DNA of 47,269 bases from Marmoricola sp. (lineage in GTDB: Bacteria > Actinomycetota > Actinomycetes > Propionibacteriales > Nocardioidaceae): the NCBI GenBank assembly GCA_025965195.1, contig JAOPXK010000007.1, positions 1 through 47,269 of the forward strand, given 5' to 3'. Position 1 is the first letter of the stretch; each line of letters starts with the position of its first letter. Both the position numbers and the translations under genes were made by a program. The notes below the pieces were generated by a model. It was not told the DNA's origin and did not search any database. It saw nothing but the letters and a program-made list of their open reading frames with translations. Shown piece by piece: positions 41,907 through 47,269 of this stretch.

Positions 41907-43067
41907 ATGAAGCTGCATCTCACCGAAGAGGAGTCCGCATTCCGCGAGGAGATGCGGACTTTCTTCACCACCCAGATCCCGCAGGAGATCCGCGACACGG
42001 TCGCCGCCGGCCGGCATGTCGGCAAGGACGGCATCGTCGAGACGATGCGGATCATGAACAAGGCGGGGCTCGCGGTACCGAACTGGCCGGTCGAGTGGGG
42101 TGGGCGCGACTGGACTCCTCTGCAGCGACACATCTGGCACGAGGAGATGCAGCTGGCATCGGTGCCGATCCCGCTGGCCTTCAACGCCTCGATGGTCGGG
42201 CCGGTGATCGCCAACTTCGGGTCGCAGGAGGTCAAGGAGAAATTCCTGCCGCCGACCGCGAACCTCGACATCTGGTGGTGCCAGGGATTCTCGGAGCCGG
42301 ACGCGGGCTCCGACCTCGCGTCCCTGCGTACGACGGCCGTCCGCGACGGCGACGACTGGATCGTCAACGGACAGAAGACCTGGACCACCCTCGGGCAGTT
42401 CGCGGACTGGATCTTCTGCCTGGTGCGCACCGATCCCGAGGCCGAGAAGAAGCAGGCTGGCATCTCGTTCCTGCTCTTCCCGATGGACTCCCCCGGTGTC
42501 ACGCTGCGGCCGATCAAGCTCATCGACGGTGGCTATGAGGTCAACGAGGTCTTCTTCGAGGACGTCCGGGTGCCCGGCGAGAACCTCGTCGGTGAGGTCA
42601 ACAAGGGCTGGAACTACGCGAAGTTCCTGCTCGGCAACGAGCGCGTCGGGGTCGCGCCGGTCGGGTCGACCAAGCGCAACCTGGCAACGGCCAAGGACAT
42701 CGCCCGCTCGACCGGCCAGCTCGACGATCCACTGATTGCGGCGCACATCGTCGAGCTCGAGAACGAGCTCCTCGCCCTCGAGCTGACCGCGCTCCGGGTG
42801 GTCGCGAACTCCGCCGATGGCAAGCCGCACCCGGCTTCCTCCGTCCTCAAGCTCAAGGGCACCGAGCTCCAGCAGGCGGTCTCCGAGCTGATCGTCGACC
42901 TCGGCGGTCCACTCTCGCTGGCCTCCGGCGCGACCGACGAGTCCGACGTCCCCGAATGGGCGCGGCTGGCCACACCGACGTACCTCAACCTCCGCAAGGC
43001 GTCGATCTACGGTGGATCCAACGAGATCCAGCGTCAGATCATCGCCGGCACGATCCTGGGACTGTGA
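41907..43067 (+). CDS. Acyl-CoA dehydrogenase, first subunit of a probable heteromeric pair
   Basis: A 386-residue FAD enzyme for alpha,beta-oxidation of an acyl-CoA. Signature segments are CQGFSEPDAGSDLASLRTTA, DDWIVNGQKTWTT and the C-terminal YGGSNEIQRQIIAGTILGL. The ATG at 41907 follows AGGAG. The second dehydrogenase starts 6 bp after the stop; paired FadE genes of steroid catabolism form alpha2beta2 enzymes in which only one subunit keeps the catalytic base. The KstR-type box lies 80 bp upstream of the start. Likely substrate: a steroid side chain or ring-derived CoA ester (inference). Confidence 0.93.
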   Translation: MKLHLTEEESAFREEMRTFFTTQIPQEIRDTVAAGRHVGKDGIVETMRIMNKAGLAVPNWPVEWGGRDWTPLQRHIWHEEMQLASVPIPLAFNASMVGPVIANFGSQEVKEKFLPPTANLDIWWCQGFSEPDAGSDLASLRTTAVRDGDDWIVNGQKTWTTLGQFADWIFCLVRTDPEAEKKQAGISFLLFPMDSPGVTLRPIKLIDGGYEVNEVFFEDVRVPGENLVGEVNKGWNYAKFLLGNERVGVAPVGSTKRNLATAKDIARSTGQLDDPLIAAHIVELENELLALELTALRVVANSADGKPHPASSVLKLKGTELQQAVSELIVDLGGPLSLASGATDESDVPEWARLATPTYLNLRKASIYGGSNEIQRQIIAGTILGL

Positions 43068-43073
43068 GACGAC

Positions 43074-44207
43074 ATGGACTTCACTCTTGACGAAGAGCAG
43101 ACCGCGCTCCGTGGCGCCGTACGGGCGCTACTGAAGGGCTATGACGCAGAACAGCGCCGCTCGGTCGTGGCCGAGGACCCCGGCTTCGACGAAGGCATGT
43201 GGAAGAAGCTCGCCGAGATGGGGCTGCTCGGGCTGCCGTTCTCCGAGGAGGACGGCGGCATGGGCGCGGGACCGGTCGAGGTCTCGATCGTCGCCGAGGA
43301 GATCGGCCGGATGGTCGCTCCGGAGCCGTTCGTCGAGGCGATCGTGCTCGCCGGCGGACTCGTGGCCGCCTGTGGCACCGCCGAGCAGCGTGCCGAGATC
43401 CTGGGCGCCGTGGCGTCCGGTGCCAGTCTGCCGGCCTTTGCGTACGCCGAACCACACGCTCGCTGGAACGTCGCCGCCGGTGGCGTGACCGCCTCGCAGG
43501 ACGGCGACAGCTGGACGCTGACCGGGGTGAAGGAGCCAGTCCTCAACGGGGCAAGGGCAGACGTGCTGATCGTTTCGGCGCGGACCGACGCGGGCATCGG
43601 GCTGTTCGTCGTCGATCCGTCCACCGTGGAACGCACCGGCTACGACACCATCGACGGTGGCCGGGCAGCCCGGATCGCCTTCGACAAGACGGCCGCAGCC
43701 CCCCTCGGCGAGGCCGGCGTCGATGCGACCGAGGCGTTGGCCACGGTCATCGCGGCAGCGCAGATCGCGTACTCGCACGAGGCGCTCGGCGCGATGGATG
43801 TGGCGCTGACGATGACCACGGCGTACCTCACCACGCGCAAGCAGTTCGGCGTGACGCTGAACCGCTTCCAGGCGCTGACCTTCCGTGCCGCCGACATGTA
43901 CACCTCGCTCGAGCTGACCCGCAGCATCGTCACCTGGGCAACGATGGTGCTCCAGGACAATCCGCGAAGCGCCGACGCGGTCGAGGCCGCTGCGCGCGCG
44001 AAGCTGCAGGTGAGCAAGGCCGGTCGTCATATCGGCAAGGAGGCGATCCAGCTGCATGGTGGCATCGGGATGACCGATGAGTACGCCGTCGGCCACTACA
44101 CCGCACGCCTCACCGCGATCGACCACCTGCTCGGTGACGGTCGCGAGCAGATTGCGCACCTGTCGAAGACGCTCGGCGACCACGACGTGGTGGAGCCGCT
44201 GCCCTAG
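43074..44207 (+). CDS. Acyl-CoA dehydrogenase, second subunit
   Basis: A 377-residue partner of the preceding dehydrogenase. It has the family N-terminal domain (MDFTLDEEQTALRGAVRALL), a less conserved central part and a C-terminal KEAIQLHGGIGMTDEYAVGH followed by YTARLTAI. The first subunit has the typical GSNEIQR ending, this one does not, consistent with split roles for FAD binding and catalysis. The gene is 6 bp downstream and has no promoter of its own. Confidence 0.92.
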   Translation: MDFTLDEEQTALRGAVRALLKGYDAEQRRSVVAEDPGFDEGMWKKLAEMGLLGLPFSEEDGGMGAGPVEVSIVAEEIGRMVAPEPFVEAIVLAGGLVAACGTAEQRAEILGAVASGASLPAFAYAEPHARWNVAAGGVTASQDGDSWTLTGVKEPVLNGARADVLIVSARTDAGIGLFVVDPSTVERTGYDTIDGGRAARIAFDKTAAAPLGEAGVDATEALATVIAAAQIAYSHEALGAMDVALTMTTAYLTTRKQFGVTLNRFQALTFRAADMYTSLELTRSIVTWATMVLQDNPRSADAVEAAARAKLQVSKAGRHIGKEAIQLHGGIGMTDEYAVGHYTARLTAIDHLLGDGREQIAHLSKTLGDHDVVEPLP

Positions 44208-44211
44208 GGGC

Positions 44212-44610
44212 CTAGTCCTCGAAGTCCTCGATCGTGTGCATCGCGGCTTCCTCGGCACTCGCGCCGGCGCCGTCGATACCTTCGTCCTCGGCGTACATCT
44301 CGGAGTCGATGTCCTCCCCGGAACCCTCGTCGGGTGCCATCAGCCGGCCGGTCCGGGCGGTCCCGACCTCGCCACCGACCGGGCCATCGAGGATGTCGGC
44401 GGCGTTCTCATCCTCGGACTCTGCCCAGACCTCCGGCTCCTCCTGGGCGAGGCGCTCGTCGATCGTCTCGCCCTCGAGCTCACCGCGGGCGGTCACGCCC
44501 TTGGCGTCCGAGCCGCGGAGCTTCTCGGGCGGCGAGATGCCTTCGTCGAGGATGTCATCCACCCCGCGGTCGTCGAGCGTGTCCTCTGGCTGCAACTGGT
44601 CTGAACCCAT
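44212..44610 (-). CDS. DUF5709-like acidic protein
   Basis: A 132-residue, very acidic, low-complexity soluble protein (many Asp/Glu, Gly and Ala; for example LDDRGVDDILDEGISPPEK and MYAEDEGIDGAG). It fits the actinobacterial family I recall as DUF5709; probably largely disordered. Function unknown. TAGGTT lies 6 nt before the ATG, and the gene converges on the dehydrogenase operon with 4 bp between the stops. Confidence 0.75.
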   Translation of the reverse strand: MGSDQLQPEDTLDDRGVDDILDEGISPPEKLRGSDAKGVTARGELEGETIDERLAQEEPEVWAESEDENAADILDGPVGGEVGTARTGRLMAPDEGSGEDIDSEMYAEDEGIDGAGASAEEAAMHTIEDFED

Positions 44611-44616
44611 GCTCCG

Positions 44617-44622
44617 AACCTA
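44617..44622 (-). promoter_or_regulatory. -10 hexamer of the DUF5709-like gene
   Basis: TAGGTT on the minus strand, exactly 6 nt before the ATG at 44610. Confidence 0.5.
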
Positions 44623-44660
44623 GCCCGGGTCTCCACCATCGACCAGGGACCAACCAGTGA

Positions 44661-45467
44661 TCAGCCCGCGAAGTGCTCGGCGAGCACCGGTCCGGTCACC
44701 TTCGCGCGAATCATGTGGGTCTGACCCGGCAGGCTGACCAGCCGGCCGTTCGGCAGCTGCTCGGCGATGGCTGCCTGGGCGTTCCTCATGTACGTCGGGC
44801 TCTTGCCACCCGCGATCGCCAGCGTCGTGGCCGACACGCCGGCGAAGTGGCCCTCAGGCAGCGGCTGCCCCTGCTCGAAGGGCACCACGAACGCCATGTC
44901 GTAGGACAGCGTGTGCGCCACGCCGGTCAGCTTCTTCCAGACCGGCATCAGCGGCATGATCGCGATCATCGGCGCAGGCGCTCCGACAACGTGCATGAAG
45001 GTCTTGACCGCCTTGCCGCGGTCCCCGGCGTCAACCATCGTCTTCAGCTGCTGCGGCAGGTCGATCGGGTTCGCCGGGTGGGTGTCGTCGAGGATGAACG
45101 GTGCCTCGTAGAGCGCGAGCCGGTCAATCGGCAGTCCCTGCCGGGCCGCTTCCAGAGCCAGTGCCGCGCCGGACGACGAGCCGAACACATGGGCATGACC
45201 TCCGACCGCAGCAAGAACCGCGGCCAGGTCCTCGATCTCCCGCTGCACGTCGTACGCCGTCTCACCGGCTCCGCTCTCGCCCCGCCCACGCCGGTCGTAG
45301 GCGACGACTGCGAACCGGTCGGCCAGCTGCTTGGCGAGCCCCCGCGCCGGGCCCATGCTGCGCTGGCACAGCGCGCCGTCCACGAGGACCAGCGACGGGC
45401 CGCGCCCGGTGGTCTCATAGGCGATCCGGGTGCCATCGGCTGAGGTCGCGTACTGGGTGTCGGTCAT
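44661..45467 (-). CDS. Alpha/beta hydrolase
   Basis: A 268-residue serine hydrolase. The nucleophile elbow is GSSSG (S98), AYDRRGRGESG is typical of haloperoxidase/esterase-like members, and the terminal PGQTHMIR region supplies the histidine. GGAGGA lies just before the ATG, which overlaps the ECF stop (ATGA). Coupling to an ECF42-type sigma factor suggests it is an effector of that system or simply cotranscribed. Substrate unknown. Confidence 0.87.
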   Translation of the reverse strand: MTDTQYATSADGTRIAYETTGRGPSLVLVDGALCQRSMGPARGLAKQLADRFAVVAYDRRGRGESGAGETAYDVQREIEDLAAVLAAVGGHAHVFGSSSGAALALEAARQGLPIDRLALYEAPFILDDTHPANPIDLPQQLKTMVDAGDRGKAVKTFMHVVGAPAPMIAIMPLMPVWKKLTGVAHTLSYDMAFVVPFEQGQPLPEGHFAGVSATTLAIAGGKSPTYMRNAQAAIAEQLPNGRLVSLPGQTHMIRAKVTGPVLAEHFAG

Positions 45468-46807
45468 GGTTCCTCCTGGGTCGATCCGCTGTCGTCAGTA
45501 CGTCGAACGGAGCGGTCGGCCTTCGACATCCTGGACTCGACTTCTTCGGCACGGCCCGACAACAACCTCCGCTCCCCGTCGTTGGCACTGACCTCGGCCG
45601 CCGCCCGGAACGCCTGAGCCGCATCGGCTGACCGACCGAGCCGAGCCAGCAGGTCACCACGGACGGCAGGCACCATCGGCGAGCCGGCCAGGGCGTCGAC
45701 CGCGATCTCGTCGAGCACGACCAGGCCGGCTTCCGGTCCGAACGCCCGGCCGTGCGCAACTGCGCGGTTGACCTCGACCACCGGCCCGGGCGCGGAGCTG
45801 GCGAGGACGTCGTAGAGCTGGGCGATCGCCGGCCAGTCGGTGTCCTCGGCACGGGCCGTCCGGGCGTGCTCGGCGGCGATGGCAGCCTGGAGGTAGTAGC
45901 GGCCGACGGGCCGTCCGTTCGCAGCGAGCTGGTCGGCTCGGGACAGCGCCCCCTGACCTCGCCGGATGAGCAGCAGGTCCCAGCGCCGCCGGTCCTGGTC
46001 TTCGAGAAGCACCGGCTCACCGCGGCCGTCGACGCGGGCGTGCAGCCGTGACGCCTGCAGCTCGAGCAGCGCCTGCAGTCCGTGCACCTCCGGTTCGCCC
46101 GGCACGAGCCCGGCCAGGATCCGGGACAGCCGGATCGCCTCGTGGCACAGGTCCGGGCGCGTCCAGTCCGCACCCGCCGTGGCGGCGTACCCCTCGTTGA
46201 AGACCAGGTAGATCACCGCCAGCACGTCGTCGAGCCGCTGTAGCCGCTCGGCGCCCGTCGGCAGGTCGAGGCTGGCCCCTGCGTCGGCCAGGGTCCGCTT
46301 GGCGCGCGAGATCCGCTGGCCCATCGACGTCTCGGCGACCAGGAAGCCACGGGCGATCTCGACCGTGGTCAGCCCACCGACCAGCCGGAGGGTGAGCGCT
46401 GCCCGTGAGTCCGGGGTGAGGGTCGGGTGGCAGCACAGGAACATCAGCCGCAGTACGTCATCCTCGATGTGGTCCACCTGCGCGTCCAGGTCCGGCACGT
46501 CGATCTCCTCCAGTGCGTTTCCGAGCTCGTCGGTACGACGGCGCAACGTCGCGGCCCGCCGGAAGTGGTCGACCGCGCGCCGCTTCGCCGTGGTCATCAG
46601 CCAGGCCGCCGGACTGTCCGGTACGCCGTCTCGTGGCCACTGCTCCAGCGCAGCCACCAGGGCGTCCTGCGCCAGGTCCTCGGCAAGCCCGACGTCGCGG
46701 GTCATCCGGGTCAGAGCGGCGATCAGGCGGACGGACTCCCGGCGCCAGACGGCCGTGATCGCCGTACTCGCGGCATCGGAGGCTGCGGAGCCGGTCGGTT
46801 CGCCCAT
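45464..46807 (-). CDS. ECF42-type sigma factor with C-terminal TPR-like region
   Basis: A 447-residue sigma factor. Region 2 (DVGLAEDLAQDALVAALEQW; SPAAWLMTTAKRRAVDHFRR) and region 4 (GGLTTVEIARGFLVAETSMG) are followed by about 230 helical residues with the YLVFNEGYAAT motif, the long extension typical of ECF42 members. ECF42 genes are normally next to a YCII/DGPF protein and have no anti-sigma; both hold here. TACCCT lies 6 nt before the ATG. The extension is known to be needed for activity in the family. Confidence 0.92.
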   Translation of the reverse strand: MGEPTGSAASDAASTAITAVWRRESVRLIAALTRMTRDVGLAEDLAQDALVAALEQWPRDGVPDSPAAWLMTTAKRRAVDHFRRAATLRRRTDELGNALEEIDVPDLDAQVDHIEDDVLRLMFLCCHPTLTPDSRAALTLRLVGGLTTVEIARGFLVAETSMGQRISRAKRTLADAGASLDLPTGAERLQRLDDVLAVIYLVFNEGYAATAGADWTRPDLCHEAIRLSRILAGLVPGEPEVHGLQALLELQASRLHARVDGRGEPVLLEDQDRRRWDLLLIRRGQGALSRADQLAANGRPVGRYYLQAAIAAEHARTARAEDTDWPAIAQLYDVLASSAPGPVVEVNRAVAHGRAFGPEAGLVVLDEIAVDALAGSPMVPAVRGDLLARLGRSADAAQAFRAAAEVSANDGERRLLSGRAEEVESRMSKADRSVRRTDDSGSTQEEP

Positions 46808-46813
46808 TCGTGC

Positions 46814-46819
46814 AGGGTA
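46814..46819 (-). promoter_or_regulatory. -10 hexamer of the ECF42-type gene
   Basis: TACCCT on the minus strand, exactly 6 nt before the ATG at 46807, in the 47-bp gap after the YCII gene. Confidence 0.5.
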
Positions 46820-46854
46820 GAGCGAACCAACCGGCGCATCACACGTACCACCCG

Positions 46855-47247
46855 TCAGGCGACCGGTGAATCGGCGCCGGGACTGCCGGCGTCGTCGGGC
46901 CCCGCGATCCTGCGTGCCTCGACCGCGCCTTCCCACTCGGGCCAGTGCTGCCGATGCAGCTCGGCCATCCGGCGCGCGTTCTCGACCGCCTCCGCGTGGT
47001 CGCGGACGTCGATGATGGCGTAGCCGCCCACCGCCTCCTTGGCCTCGGTGAAGGGTCCGTCGGTTGAGGTCAACTCGCCTGCGCGGACCCGGATCTCGGT
47101 GCGAAACGACGTCGCGTACAGCCCGCCGGTGTGCACCAGGGTCCCGTCCGCGAACCCCTGTGCCATCTCGGCGCCCATCGCCTCATACAGCGCGGCAGGT
47201 GGCTCGCCGATGTCCTCGGCCATCTTCACGAACACCATGTAGTGCAT
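46855..47247 (-). CDS. YCII/DGPF-domain protein
   Basis: A 130-residue dimeric alpha-beta barrel-type protein of the YCII family. It begins MHYMVFVKMAEDIGEPPAALY and carries the diagnostic TDGPFTEAKEAVGGYAIIDV. Members of this family accompany ECF41/42 sigma factors and are often their targets; function is unclear. GAAGGTGACG precedes the ATG, so it has a leader unlike its neighbour. The rest of the window after 47247 is its upstream region. Confidence 0.92.
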   Translation of the reverse strand: MHYMVFVKMAEDIGEPPAALYEAMGAEMAQGFADGTLVHTGGLYATSFRTEIRVRAGELTSTDGPFTEAKEAVGGYAIIDVRDHAEAVENARRMAELHRQHWPEWEGAVEARRIAGPDDAGSPGADSPVA

Positions 47248-47269
47248 TGCGTCACCTTCTCTGTCGGGG

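Overview
The window is about 47 kb of GC-rich, densely packed bacterial chromosome. Gene content points to an actinobacterium, most likely Nocardioides-like (inference). The marker genes are a kgd-type 2-oxoglutarate decarboxylase, WhiB1, a PdtaS-type kinase, SigR/RsrA, nickel superoxide dismutase, F420-type luciferase-like oxidoreductases and the 24-residue actinobacterial ribosomal protein bL37. I see no rRNA, tRNA, CRISPR array, prophage or intact insertion sequence. Most of it is ordinary core chromosome; the unusual parts are several regulatory sites, one fused sigma factor and one nuclease gene boxed by inverted repeats.

Layout. 0.2-5.4 kb: kgd and a small DUF6104 protein, then an AdpA/FtrA-like AraC regulator behind a perfect 32-bp palindrome. 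5.4-8.9 kb: a membrane fatty-acid desaturase and its ferredoxin-reductase partner (as Rv3229c/Rv3230c in M. tuberculosis), with a FabR/DesT-like TetR regulator and a perfect 26-bp operator. 8.9-16.6 kb: MFS pump, SDR, FAD oxidoreductase, LuxR-TPR regulator, alcohol dehydrogenase-like reductase, malic enzyme. 16.7-17.9 kb: divergent sodX/sodN followed by a 64-bp tandem repeat and a terminator. 17.9-22.4 kb: RsbW-like anti-sigma and SigF/SigB-type sigma, then convergent whiB1 and pdtaS. 22.4-27.9 kb: IlvG-like enzyme, GNAT, thioesterase, bL37, rsrA, sigR, an alpha/beta hydrolase and an SRAP (HMCES/YedK) protein. 27.9-30.5 kb: a degenerate GGDEF protein divergent from an ECF sigma factor fused to its own zinc-finger anti-sigma domain, membrane segments and an outer domain. 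30.5-37.2 kb: DoxX, aroA, rsgA, DUF2231, hisN, CBS, FKBP, S4 and DUF445 genes. 37.3-39.9 kb: a secreted HExxH metalloprotease-like protein and the boxed AbiEi/DUF559 gene. 39.9-44.2 kb: two divergent operons (F420-type oxidoreductase plus a reductase; two acyl-CoA dehydrogenases) sharing a perfect KstR-type box, suggesting steroid breakdown. 44.2-47.2 kb: DUF5709, then a YCII/DGPF protein, an ECF42-type sigma factor and an alpha/beta hydrolase.

How the genes work together. The stretch carrying whiB1, pdtaS, rsrA, sigR, SRAP, aroA, rsgA, desaturase and its reductase is a rearranged version of the Rv3219-Rv3230c neighbourhood of M. tuberculosis, so much of the window is an ancestral stress and housekeeping cluster. 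Four sigma-factor systems (SigF-like, SigR-like, the fused ECF and ECF42-like) lie within 29 kb. A match to the SigF-type promoter consensus precedes doxX-aroA-rsgA, a possible direct link to the sigF gene 12 kb away. At least 13 genes show a TANNNT-like hexamer exactly 6-7 nt before the start codon, the signature of leaderless transcription; I used this to choose several starts. All functions are read from sequence motifs and memory of families; no search was run.
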